DNA from: Acaudatibacter sp035532115
GTDB lineage: Bacteria; Pseudomonadota; Alphaproteobacteria; Caulobacterales; Caulobacteraceae
Reading direction: 5' to 3'
Length of the DNA stretch: 8,194 nt
Assembly: GCA_035532115.1 (NCBI GenBank)
Contig: DATKRO010000078.1
Location: 1 to 8,194 of the forward strand
This document shows, in pieces, positions 1-6,630 of this stretch. Made by a program: the position numbers and the translations under genes. The notes under the pieces were generated by a model that was not told the DNA's origin, made no database searches, and saw only the letters and a list, made by a program, of their open reading frames with translations. Position 1 is the stretch's first letter, and every line of letters starts with the position of its first letter.

Positions 1-135
1 ATCATCGCCGTCACCCCGGCCAAGCGAAGCGCGAGCCGGGGCCGGACGGGCCGCGGCCAGGCTGGAATTCGTCTTGGAAGCGGCGGGTCCGGCCCCGGAT
101 CGCCCTTTCAGGCCGTCCGGAGTGACGGCGATGAT
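1..135. repeat. REP-like long nested inverted repeat
   Basis: The outer arms ATCATCGCCGTCAC (1-14) and GTGACGGCGATGAT (122-135) are perfect 14-base reverse complements. Inside them CCGGGGCCGGAC (36-47) and GTCCGGCCCCGG (87-98) are perfect 12-base reverse complements. The left arm also folds on itself, with CCCCGGC (14-20) pairing with GCCGGGG (35-41). The whole element can therefore form an extended, branched hairpin. Its edge next to CCCCGG resembles the dispersed intergenic REP-like elements I know from Caulobacterales genomes. It may extend left of the window. It has no coding content. Confidence 0.7.
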
Positions 136-368
136 GGTCAAACCTCCGCGAATTAGCCCTTTCGCAATCCGACCGCATCGCCGTGGCGCCGCTGCCGATT
201 GGTCGGAACGCGCCCCTTCCACCCCCGCGCCTGGCGGCGCGGCGGTCCCCCGCCTGCGGGGAAGGAGCGAGGGTGCCTCAGGTCGCCTCGTGCTCTAGAA
301 CGGCCCCGTTCTTGCGCCGCCGCGCCTGGCCGGGCAGGCCCGGTTCCATTGTGGGTCAGGAAAGCTTG
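136..368 (+). promoter_or_regulatory. Leader of the lysozyme-like gene, with two compact palindromes
   Basis: This non-coding stretch precedes the GH24 gene. It carries CCCCGC-ct-GCGGGG at 248-261 and AGAACGG-cc-CCGTTCT at 297-312. Both have only two-base spacers, so they suit a dimeric DNA-binding protein better than an RNA hairpin. An open frame runs upstream from 183 into the lysozyme, but its translation is low-complexity Arg/Pro/Ala and does not resemble the family. A ribosome-binding site, AGGAAAG (358-364), lies just before ATG 369. No convincing -35/-10 pair was found. Confidence 0.3.
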
Positions 369-1412
369 ATGCGACCAAGGCTCGCCGTTTCCCGCGCCGC
401 CGTCGAGATGATCAAGGCGTTCGAGGGCTTCCGCTCGAAGGCCGCGCAGCTCGACGACGGCCGCTGGACCATCGGCTACGGCCATACGGCGACGGCGCGG
501 GCCGGCGCGCAGATTTCCGAGCCGGATGGCGAGGCGCTGCTGCTCTACGACCTGATCGGGGCCGCCCACGCGGTGAACGAGCATGTGTTCGCGCCGCTTG
601 GCCAGAACCAGTTCGACGCCCTCGTCGCCTTCGTCTTCAACATCGGGGTGCGCAACTTCCGCGGCTCGACGACGCTGCGCCGGCTCAACGAAGGCCGCGC
701 CCTGGAAGCGGCGATCGCCATGGACATGTGGCGCAAGGCCGATGTCGAGGGCGAGCGCATCGTCGTCGACGCCCTGGTGCGCCGCCGCGCCGCCGAAAAG
801 GCGCTGTTCCTGAAGCCCGTCGAGGGCTGGACGCCGGTTCCGACGCCGGTCCTGCCGCCCAAGGTGGACTACGACGCCGCGGGCGCCCTGCCGTTGCAGA
901 CGCCCATCGCCGCGCGCGCCTCGATGGCCGGCGAGCGCGTCAGCGCCGAGCGGGCGCCGGCGTCGCCGTTCGAGCCGCCGCAGCCGCCCTCCGCCGCCGA
1001 GGCGGCCGCCGAGGCCGTCTTCGAGCGCCTAGAGGCGCTGCTGGTGGAAGCCCCGCCGGCTGCGGGCGCCGCTGCAACGGCCGAACCGGCCGACGCCGAC
1101 GCCGCGGGCGCCAAGGACGAGCTGCTGCTCCAGCGCCAGGCCGGCGCGAGCGGGCCTGGCCGGCCGATCGTCCGATCCCTGGTTCTGCTGGCGCTGGGCG
1201 CCGCGGGGATCGGGCTCTTCATTCTGGCGTCGGTCTGGCTGTTTGCGGCGCCGGACACCCGCGTCGTCGGCCTGCCGGCGCAGCCGGCGGGGCTTGGCGT
1301 CGGCGCCCTCGGCGTCGTGGTGTTTGCGATCGCCGTCTATTTCCTGCTCGAGCGCCTCGGCCTGCCGCGGCCCGCGGGCGAGCGGCAGGACGGCCCGGCC
1401 GACGCGGCCTGA
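369..1412 (+). CDS. GH24 lysozyme-like protein with C-terminal membrane hairpin
   Basis: This is a 347-residue muramidase-type protein, predicted to cleave the MurNAc-GlcNAc bond of peptidoglycan. Residues about 6-150 form the phage-type GH24 domain. FEGFR carries the presumed catalytic Glu19, followed by DDGRWTIGYGHT with Asp29/30 and Thr34 as the other active-site positions. NQFDALVAFVFNIG and RRRAAEKALF are also typical of the family. A Pro/Ala/Glu-rich linker (about 155-265) leads to two hydrophobic helices, about 270-293 and 309-327. No signal peptide is visible at the N-terminus. ATG 369 is chosen because AGGAAAG sits five bases upstream and the family homology begins at once; the longer frame from 183 is not family-like. 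Phage endolysins of this class are usually about 150-180 residues, so the linker and membrane hairpin are extra. A chromosomal cell-wall role is more likely than phage lysis, since no holin or other phage gene lies nearby. Confidence 0.88.
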   Translation: MRPRLAVSRAAVEMIKAFEGFRSKAAQLDDGRWTIGYGHTATARAGAQISEPDGEALLLYDLIGAAHAVNEHVFAPLGQNQFDALVAFVFNIGVRNFRGSTTLRRLNEGRALEAAIAMDMWRKADVEGERIVVDALVRRRAAEKALFLKPVEGWTPVPTPVLPPKVDYDAAGALPLQTPIAARASMAGERVSAERAPASPFEPPQPPSAAEAAAEAVFERLEALLVEAPPAAGAAATAEPADADAAGAKDELLLQRQAGASGPGRPIVRSLVLLALGAAGIGLFILASVWLFAAPDTRVVGLPAQPAGLGVGALGVVVFAIAVYFLLERLGLPRPAGERQDGPADAA

Positions 1413-1423
1413 GCCTGGCCGGC

Positions 1424-1448
1424 GCGGGCGGCGGCCTCGCCGGCCCGC
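1424..1448 (+). terminator. GC hairpin between the lysozyme-like gene and ivd
   Basis: GCGGGC-GGC (1424-1432) pairs with GCC-g-GCCCGC (1439-1448), giving a nine-base-pair stem with one bulged G and a six-base loop. It begins 12 bases after the lysozyme stop. No T-run follows, so it is at best a weak or non-canonical terminator. It may only slow or protect the transcript ahead of ivd, which starts 25 bases later. Confidence 0.3.
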
Positions 1449-1472
1449 CGCTCCCGTGATAGGGCTGGCGCG

Positions 1473-2642
1473 ATGATCCCCCACCACGGCCCGACGCTGG
1501 ACTTTGGCCTGGGCGAGACCGCCGAGGCGATCCGCGAGACCACCGCCCGCTTCGCCGCCGCCGAGATCGCCCCGCGGGCGGCCCGGATCGATCGCGACGA
1601 CAGCTTCCCGCGCGACCTGTGGCCGCGCCTGGGCGCGCTCGGCCTGCACGGGATCACCGTCGAGGAAGCCGATGGCGGCCTCGGCCTGGGCTATCTCGAG
1701 CACGTGGTGGCGATGGAGGAGATCTCCCGGGCGTCGGCCTCGGTGGGGCTCTCCTACGGCGCCCATTCCAACCTCTGCATCAACCAGATCCGCCGCTGGG
1801 GCACGCCGGCGCAGAAGGCGCGCCATCTGCCCCGCCTGATCAGCGGCGAGCATCTGGGGGCGCTGGCGATGAGCGAATCCGGCGCGGGCTCGGACGTGAT
1901 CTCGATGCAGCTGCGCGCCGAGCGGCGCGGCGACCGCTATGTGCTGAACGGGACCAAGTTCTGGATCACCAACGGCCCGGGCGCCGACGTGCTGGTGGTC
2001 TACGCCAAGACCGATGCACTGGCCGGCTCGCGCGGCGTCTCGGCCTTCATCGTCGAGAAGGGCTTCGCCGGATTCCGCTGCGCCCAGAAGCTCGACAAGC
2101 TGGGCATGCGCGGCTCGGACACGGGCGAGCTGGTGTTCGAGGCGTGCGAGGTTCCGGCCGAGAACCTGCTGGGCGCCGAGGGCGGCGGCGCGGCGGTGCT
2201 GATGAGCGGCCTCGACTACGAGCGCACCGTGCTCGCCGGCGGGCCGCTCGGGATCATGCAGGCATGCCTGGACGCGGTGCTCCCCTACGTGCGCGAGCGG
2301 CGCCAGTTCGGCCGGCCGATCGGCAGCTTCCAGCTGATGCAGGGCAAGGTCGCCGACATCTACGTGGCCCTGAACTCGGCCCGCGCCTACGTCTACGCCG
2401 TCGCCCGGGCCTGCGACGCCGGCCGCGCCACGCGCTTCGACGCCGCCGGCGCGATCCTCTACGCCTCGGAAAACGCGGTGAAGACGGCGCTGGAATCGAT
2501 CCAGGCGCTCGGCGGCGCGGGCTATCTGAAGGATTATCCGGTCGAGCGCTGCCTGCGCGACGCCAAGCTCTACGACATCGGCGCCGGCACCAACGAGATC
2601 CGCCGCTTCCTCATCGGCCGCGAACTCGTCGGCGAGGGGTGA
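1473..2642 (+). CDS. ivd: Isovaleryl-CoA dehydrogenase
   Basis: This 389-residue, full-length FAD enzyme oxidises isovaleryl-CoA to 3-methylcrotonyl-CoA in leucine breakdown and passes electrons to ETF. Acyl-CoA dehydrogenase signature 1 is ALAMSESGAGSDV (around 131-143). Signature 2 is QALGGAGYLKDYPVERC near residue 347. The isovaleryl subtype is shown by two sites. The catalytic base lies in LDYERTVLAGGPLGIMQA as Glu250, which corresponds to the helix-G Glu of human IVD. The position that carries the base in most acyl-CoA dehydrogenases is Ala371, in YDIGAGTNEIRR. The start is ATG 1473, 60 bases after the lysozyme stop, with a modest AGGG upstream. The usual next gene of this pathway, methylcrotonyl-CoA carboxylase, is absent; foreign DNA begins right after the stop. 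The liuA name would apply equally. Confidence 0.93.
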   Translation: MIPHHGPTLDFGLGETAEAIRETTARFAAAEIAPRAARIDRDDSFPRDLWPRLGALGLHGITVEEADGGLGLGYLEHVVAMEEISRASASVGLSYGAHSNLCINQIRRWGTPAQKARHLPRLISGEHLGALAMSESGAGSDVISMQLRAERRGDRYVLNGTKFWITNGPGADVLVVYAKTDALAGSRGVSAFIVEKGFAGFRCAQKLDKLGMRGSDTGELVFEACEVPAENLLGAEGGGAAVLMSGLDYERTVLAGGPLGIMQACLDAVLPYVRERRQFGRPIGSFQLMQGKVADIYVALNSARAYVYAVARACDAGRATRFDAAGAILYASENAVKTALESIQALGGAGYLKDYPVERCLRDAKLYDIGAGTNEIRRFLIGRELVGEG

Positions 2643-2672
2643 GGGGCGCCGGCCGCGCGCCAGCGTCGGCGG

Positions 2673-3171
2673 GAGGGCCCCGGCTATGACGGCAACCTCG
2701 CCTCGGACGGGACGCGCAGCTTCACCTACGACGTGGAGAACCGGCTGCTTTCCGCCTCGGCGCCCACCGCGGTCAGCCTCGCCTACGATCCCCTGGGCCG
2801 GCTTCAGGCGAGCACCGCCGCCGGAGCGACCACGACCTTCCTCTACGATGGTTCCAGCCTCGTGGCCGAGTACGCGGGCGCGGCGGTGCTGCGCCGGTAC
2901 GTGCCCTCGGGCCTCGGCGCCGATGCGCCGCTCCTCTGGTACGAGGGCGCGGCCGAGGCGAGCCCGCGCTGGCTCGAGGCCGATGCGCAAGGCTCGATCA
3001 TCGCCTGGTTGGATTCCAGCGGCGACGCCGGCGCCCAGTATGGCTATGATCCCTTCGGCCTGCCGGACCCCGCCAGCGGCTGGTCGGGCGCCAGATACCG
3101 CTACACCGGCCAGATCATGATCCCCGAGGCCCAGATCTACGAGTACAAGGCCCGCGTCTACGATCCCTCTG
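2673..3171 (+). pseudogene. Rhs/YD-repeat core protein fragment
   Basis: The reading frame right after the ivd stop encodes YD-repeat sequence: YDGNLASDGTRSFTYDVENR, then YDPLGRLQAS, then FLYDGSSLVAEY. It runs on through RYRYTGQ to YEYKARVYDP. These are the hallmarks of the C-terminal part of an Rhs core. Intact Rhs proteins exceed 1000 residues and continue after the ARxYDP motif with a conserved GRFLQTDP-type end before the toxin tip. Here that end is missing: after YDP (3163-3171) the translation turns into unrelated sequence and stops at 3318-3320. There is no credible start codon or ribosome-binding site; the first internal ATG in frame is 2733, in mid-repeat. This is a fragment truncated at both ends. 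It lies in the same frame as ivd, separated from it only by the TGA. Confidence 0.82.
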
Positions 3172-3339
3172 CCCTCCCTGCGTTCCGAGCCGAGCACGGC
3201 GAAACACAACCGGCGGCGATTCCACTTATCCGACGCCGATTCCTGTCCCGACGATCCAGGCCAGCTCTCCTGGTCCCATGCCTGGAAGTCGTCGTCGTCG
3301 GTTCCGTCGGTCAGATGTGACTGCCTTGTCTGGATGCGC
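3172..3339. other. Unassigned junction between the Rhs fragment and the monooxygenase remnant
   Basis: These 168 bases continue the Rhs reading frame forward and the monooxygenase reading frame on the reverse strand, but neither translation looks like its family here. The stretch includes a small GTC-rich run at about 3288-3312. I recognise no gene, insertion-sequence end or RNA. It probably represents another rearranged piece. Confidence 0.3.
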
Positions 3340-3945
3340 GTGCGGGAGCGTCGTCGTGGAGGCGCCGGATTCGACGCGCAGGACGGGCGCGGGCCCTTCG
3401 CGTCGGTCGAGATGGTAGTCGTCAAGACCTAGGCGGCGAAACTCGCGGGGCATGCGCCCGAGCGTGCCGGGGTAGAACGACAGGATGCGGCCGGAGGCGT
3501 TCTTGTAGAAGGTCTGGCAGTCTCCGGCCCAGCTCATGGTCTGCAGTTCCGGCTGGATCAGGTCGTTGTAACGCTGCGTCATTTCTGACTTAACCTCCAG
3601 TGACGACAGCCGCATCGCAGCGAGATCCTTGATGCGCTTCGACGGGCCGCCCGCGCGTCGAGACGACTCCGGTTTCCGTTATCTCGCCGACGCCCTCGGC
3701 AATCAGTTCGACATGATCCTGAGCCAGGGCCGGATAGTAGTCGTCGGACACCAGCAGGCGCTTGCAGCCCGGGTCGTACGTCGGTGTGAAGGCAGCGAGC
3801 ATCGCCGGGTCACTGATGTGCGTGCGCACGTTCGCCAGGGCGATCTTCCGCAGCCGCTCCACGGCGCGGGGGTTTCTGCGAAACACCCGGTAGGTCCCTC
3901 CAGAGCGTTGCGGTACAGCATCCGGCGGTGGTTCGCGATGGCTCG
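3340..3945 (-). pseudogene. Flavin-dependent (Baeyer-Villiger type) monooxygenase remnant
   Basis: Two reverse-strand frames carry consecutive parts of an FAD/NADPH monooxygenase. The upstream part (about 3890 down to 3640) reads through DPAMLAAFTPTYDPGCKR, then LLVSDDYYPALAQDHVELI, then GVGEITETGVVSTRGRPVE. This matches the family segment with the CKR and NDYYPAL motifs. The downstream part (3639 down to about 3400) reads LEVKSEMTQRYNDLIQPELQ, then MSWAGDCQTFYKNASGR, then a YPGTLGRMPREFRRLGLDDY tail, the family's C-terminus. The ATG-F motif region and roughly 80-100 residues between the two parts are missing, and the frame changes at about 3640. A further one-base frame change near 3895 separates MLYRNALEG from TYRVFRRNPRAVERLRK. 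The N-terminal FAD and NADPH domains are absent, since intact enzymes have about 490-550 residues. This is clearly a pseudogene; only the exact ends are uncertain. Confidence 0.8.
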
Positions 3946-4035
3946 CTATCCTCGCCGGCGGAGGTAGCCTTTGCGCTCGCGTCGTAGCCGACATTCCGTC
4001 TCGGCATGACCCAGGTGGGAGTCGCGGAATCTCTC

Positions 4036-4064
4036 TTGGCGGCGTATATGTGATCAGCGATAAG
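4036..4064 (+). promoter_or_regulatory. Candidate sigma-70 promoter for the di-iron-like gene
   Basis: TTGGCG (4036-4041) and GATAAG (4059-4064) are separated by 17 bases. Each matches four of six consensus positions. They lie in a locally AT-richer stretch about 90 bases before the chosen start at 4153. The -35 also forms one arm of a distant inverted repeat, TTGGC (4036-4040) with GCCAA (4069-4073), around a central TGATCA. The match is moderate and could be chance. Confidence 0.3.
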
Positions 4065-4152
4065 CTATGCCAACGGAATAGTGAAGGAGCGCTCGGCTCG
4101 CAGAAGAACGACACCGCGGGAAGGCAAAAAACCAATGGAAGGAAACGCCAAT

Positions 4153-5190
4153 ATGCAACTCCGCTATTCGTCCGAGGAGATACTTGCCGATCACCCCTAT
4201 GTGCGGCCCAATCTGTTCGGGAAGCGTCAGCTGCACGGCGGCTATGGCGCCGACGGGGTCTATCACTCGCCGCGCACCTTCAAGCGCTGGCCGGCCATCC
4301 AAGCTTGGCGGGCGAATTTCCTCAAAAAGGGCGGCGAGCTGATCGACGCCTCGACCCGCATCCTGCACGCCCCGCACTATCCGGGCCTGGCGCAGATGAA
4401 GCTGCTCTTGGCCAACGGGATCACCCTCCCCTTATGGAACAACCTGACCACGACGGGGATCATCGAGGGGCGCGGGCGGATGCTGGCCACCATCGAGGCG
4501 CCCGACTTCCAGCCGCTGGTCACGGAAGACATCTCCGAGATGGCGACCGCGCACCTGAACCGCGGCCTCTTTGTTGCCCACGGCCTGGATGAGGGCGGCG
4601 ATGGGACCAACCGGATCGGGGCGCATGACCAGATGTGGTACCTGGCCCGCGACCTGGTTTTGGGTGCAAACGCCCACCCGATGCCCGAGATTCCCGAACG
4701 CGGCGGGCGGCCCGGCGGCGACGGGCGCGAGATGCCGCAGATCCCTGCGGGCCACGAGGCGCTGATCAAACAGCTGATGAACGTGCTCCTGATCGAGATC
4801 CGGGCCGAGCGCGGGTTTGAGTTCAACGTCAATCTGATGCGCGACCCGGAGGCCTTCACCGACCGCCGCGCCGACGCAACCAGAGCCGCCGACATCGTCG
4901 ACCAGATTCGCCAGGACGAGGCGTCGCATGTTGCGTATCTGCAGCTGTTCGTTTCGGAACTCAGGCCGCTGCACTTCAAGACGGCGGACGGGGTGGTTGA
5001 GGGCAAGACCTTCATCGATCCGGTGTGGGCGAAGATCGTCGCCTATGGGGCCGACGAGGTGCCGGTGATGCAGAGGAAGGTGACGCGCGAGCTGATCGAG
5101 GCGTGCGTGAAAGGGAAGCCGAGCGGGGCGGCGCTGATGGCGCAGTTTGATGCGTTGGGGGATAATTCGAGAGCGGAAGCTGCCGAATAA
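4153..5190 (+). CDS. Unrecognised protein, possibly ferritin-like di-iron
   Basis: This 345-residue protein has no function I can name firmly. Its Glu/His spacing suggests a four-helix di-iron carboxylate site. Glu129 lies in SEMATAH. Glu147 precedes His158 in a DEGG...GAHDQMW stretch. Glu215 (or Glu219) lies in LLIEIRAERGFEF. Glu256 and His259 form a perfect ExxH in IRQDEASH. If correct, it may be an oxygen-activating or oxidase-type protein; I recall similar uncharacterised ferritin-like proteins in actinobacteria and alphaproteobacteria. It has no signal peptide or membrane helix, so it is probably cytosolic. ATG 4153 has GGAAGGA nine bases upstream. ATG 4135 is nearly as good, with GGGAAGG before it, and ATG 4081 is less likely. 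A REP-like hairpin cluster separates it from the LLM gene downstream. GC content looks somewhat lower than in ivd. Confidence 0.7.
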   Translation: MQLRYSSEEILADHPYVRPNLFGKRQLHGGYGADGVYHSPRTFKRWPAIQAWRANFLKKGGELIDASTRILHAPHYPGLAQMKLLLANGITLPLWNNLTTTGIIEGRGRMLATIEAPDFQPLVTEDISEMATAHLNRGLFVAHGLDEGGDGTNRIGAHDQMWYLARDLVLGANAHPMPEIPERGGRPGGDGREMPQIPAGHEALIKQLMNVLLIEIRAERGFEFNVNLMRDPEAFTDRRADATRAADIVDQIRQDEASHVAYLQLFVSELRPLHFKTADGVVEGKTFIDPVWAKIVAYGADEVPVMQRKVTRELIEACVKGKPSGAALMAQFDALGDNSRAEAAE

Positions 5191-5204
5191 CCCCTCGCCC
5201 CCGC

Positions 5205-5317
5205 CGTCATGGCCCGACTTGTTCTGACTTGCTCGGGCCACCCATGATCACCTTCTAGGATCAGTGTTCATGGGTCACCCGCATTCCGCCGCTTCGCGGC
5301 TCCAGCGTGGGATGACG
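5205..5317. repeat. REP-like hairpin cluster
   Basis: The outer arms CGTCAT (5205-5210) and ATGACG (5312-5317) enclose three hairpins. GGCCCGA (5211-5217) pairs with TCGGGCC (5233-5239). CCCATGATCAC (5241-5251) pairs with GTGTTCATGGG (5264-5274) with one mismatch. GCCGC pairs with GCGGC around TTC at about 5288-5300. The motif CATGGCCCG...CGGGCCACCCATGA resembles dispersed intergenic repeats of Caulobacterales and related alphaproteobacteria. It fills most of the gap between the di-iron-like gene and the LLM gene. It could act as an mRNA stabiliser or attenuator, but no T-run is present. Confidence 0.7.
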
Positions 5318-5369
5318 ATTAGAGATTGCGGCGGACTTGGATTTTGAAACGATTTGCAGGGCTATCCAT

Positions 5370-6617
5370 ATGAAATTCGGGCTCTTTTATGAACTGCAGC
5401 TGCCTAAACCCGCGGATAAGGACCAGTGGGATCCGGATGCCGAGCGGCGGATCTTTCATGAGATGCTGGACCAGGTGGCGCTGGCCGACTCGCTCGGCTT
5501 CGACTTTGTGTTCGAGGTCGAGCACCACTTCCTGGAGGAATACTCCCACTCCTCCGCGCCCGAGCTGATGATGGCGGCGCTGTCGCAGCGCACGAAGAAC
5601 ATCCGGCTCGGCCACGGCATCGTGCTGACGCCGCCGGGCTATAACCACCCGGCGCGGGTGGCCGAGCGAATCTCGGCGCTGGACATCCTGTCGAACGGTC
5701 GGGTCGAATTCGGCTCCGGCGAATCCGCCTCCGAGATGGAGCTGGGCGGCTTCCGCGTCGACCGGCGCATGAAGAAGGCCATGTGGGAAGAGGCCACCCG
5801 CGAGATCACCAACATGATGACCTCGACGCCATATCCCGGGTTCGAGGGTGAGTTCTTCTCCATGCCGACGCGGAACGTCATCCCGAAACCGCTGCAGAAG
5901 CCGCACCCGCCGCTCTGGGTGGCGGCGTCCAGGCGGGAGACCACCATGGTGGCGGCGCGGCTCGGCATGGGCTCGCTGGGGTTCGGGTTCGAGACGCCGG
6001 AGGAGCTGGGCGAACGCGCGCTGGAATATTACCGGCTGGTGCGCGAGGAGCTGATGCCCATCGGCCGCGCGATCAATCCGGGGCTGGCGGTGCTGAATAC
6101 CTTCATGATGGCCGACACTGACGAGGAGGCCATGCGCCGCAGCGCCAACGGGCCGGCCTTTTTCTCCTATTCGCTGGGCTATTTTTACAACCCGGCGACG
6201 GGCGGGAACCACAAGCCCGGCGCGACCAACGTCTATGCCGATTTCCTCTCACGCGCGGAGGAGACGGCCGGCGCGCAGGCGCAGCGGGGCGGGTTCCTGT
6301 CCGCCGCGGAGATCGCCACGGGCGAGCCTGAGGACGAGGTGCAAAAGGCGCTCTATCGCGCGGCGCGGAGCGGCAATGCGATCGGGACCACGGAGAGCCT
6401 GCGGCGTACCCTGGCCAAGTACGAGGAGCAGCACCTGGACGTGATGATCTTTGTCGCCCAGTGCGGCGACCGGAAGCACGAGCACATCATGGAATCGATC
6501 GAAAAGTTCGGCAAAGAGCTGTTGCCGGAGTTCAAGGAGCGGCATAGCCGCGAGCAGAAGCCCTGGCGCGCCGACCAACTGAAGGGCGTCGACTTCCCGA
6601 TCAATTCGTCGATCTGA
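5370..6617 (+). CDS. Luciferase-like (LLM class) flavin-dependent oxidoreductase
   Basis: This 415-residue protein has a TIM-barrel fold of the bacterial luciferase family and probably uses reduced FMN and O2 to monooxygenate an unknown substrate. It opens with MKFGLFYELQLP, a typical first beta strand. EHHF (Glu51-His52-His53) matches the luciferase-alpha active-site region. NHPARVAERISALDILSNGR (from Asn92) and VEFGSG (112-117) are the family's hallmark stretch. HPPLWVAA precedes the C-terminal half. At 415 residues it is longer than the common 320-380. The C-terminal tail after about 390 is charged and may be an extra helix. ATG 5370 is chosen because the family fold starts there, with CAGGG about nine bases upstream; an in-frame ATG at 5337 would add 11 unconvincing residues. 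It needs an FMN reductase supplied elsewhere, as none is in the window. The helical gene at 6631 follows by 13 bases, implying one operon. Confidence 0.88.
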   Translation: MKFGLFYELQLPKPADKDQWDPDAERRIFHEMLDQVALADSLGFDFVFEVEHHFLEEYSHSSAPELMMAALSQRTKNIRLGHGIVLTPPGYNHPARVAERISALDILSNGRVEFGSGESASEMELGGFRVDRRMKKAMWEEATREITNMMTSTPYPGFEGEFFSMPTRNVIPKPLQKPHPPLWVAASRRETTMVAARLGMGSLGFGFETPEELGERALEYYRLVREELMPIGRAINPGLAVLNTFMMADTDEEAMRRSANGPAFFSYSLGYFYNPATGGNHKPGATNVYADFLSRAEETAGAQAQRGGFLSAAEIATGEPEDEVQKALYRAARSGNAIGTTESLRRTLAKYEEQHLDVMIFVAQCGDRKHEHIMESIEKFGKELLPEFKERHSREQKPWRADQLKGVDFPINSSI

Positions 6618-6630
6618 GGCAGACGCTGCC

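Noticed and set aside
183..368. Upstream extension of the lysozyme frame
   Set aside because: The added residues are low-complexity and not family-like, whereas ATG 369 has a good ribosome-binding site and begins at the domain.
369..1412. Prophage lysis cassette
   Set aside because: The lysozyme-like gene is alone: no holin, spanin, capsid, integrase or attachment site is visible, and it has a non-phage linker and membrane tail.
1619..2689. Forward 356-codon frame overlapping ivd
   Set aside because: It is an out-of-frame Arg-rich shadow of ivd.
1029..3425. Very long reverse-strand open frame (798 codons) opposite the lysozyme, ivd and Rhs regions
   Set aside because: It lies antisense to two clear genes and a clear Rhs fragment, is rich in Arg/Ala/Gly/His, and resembles no family. 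Long shadow frames are expected in GC-rich DNA.
4081..4152. Longer start for the di-iron-like protein
   Set aside because: MKERSARRRTTPREGKK looks like translated leader sequence. Better ribosome-binding sites precede 4135 and 4153.
5319..6212. Reverse-strand 297-codon frame opposite the LLM gene
   Set aside because: It is antisense to a well-supported LLM oxidoreductase and has shadow-like composition without family motifs.
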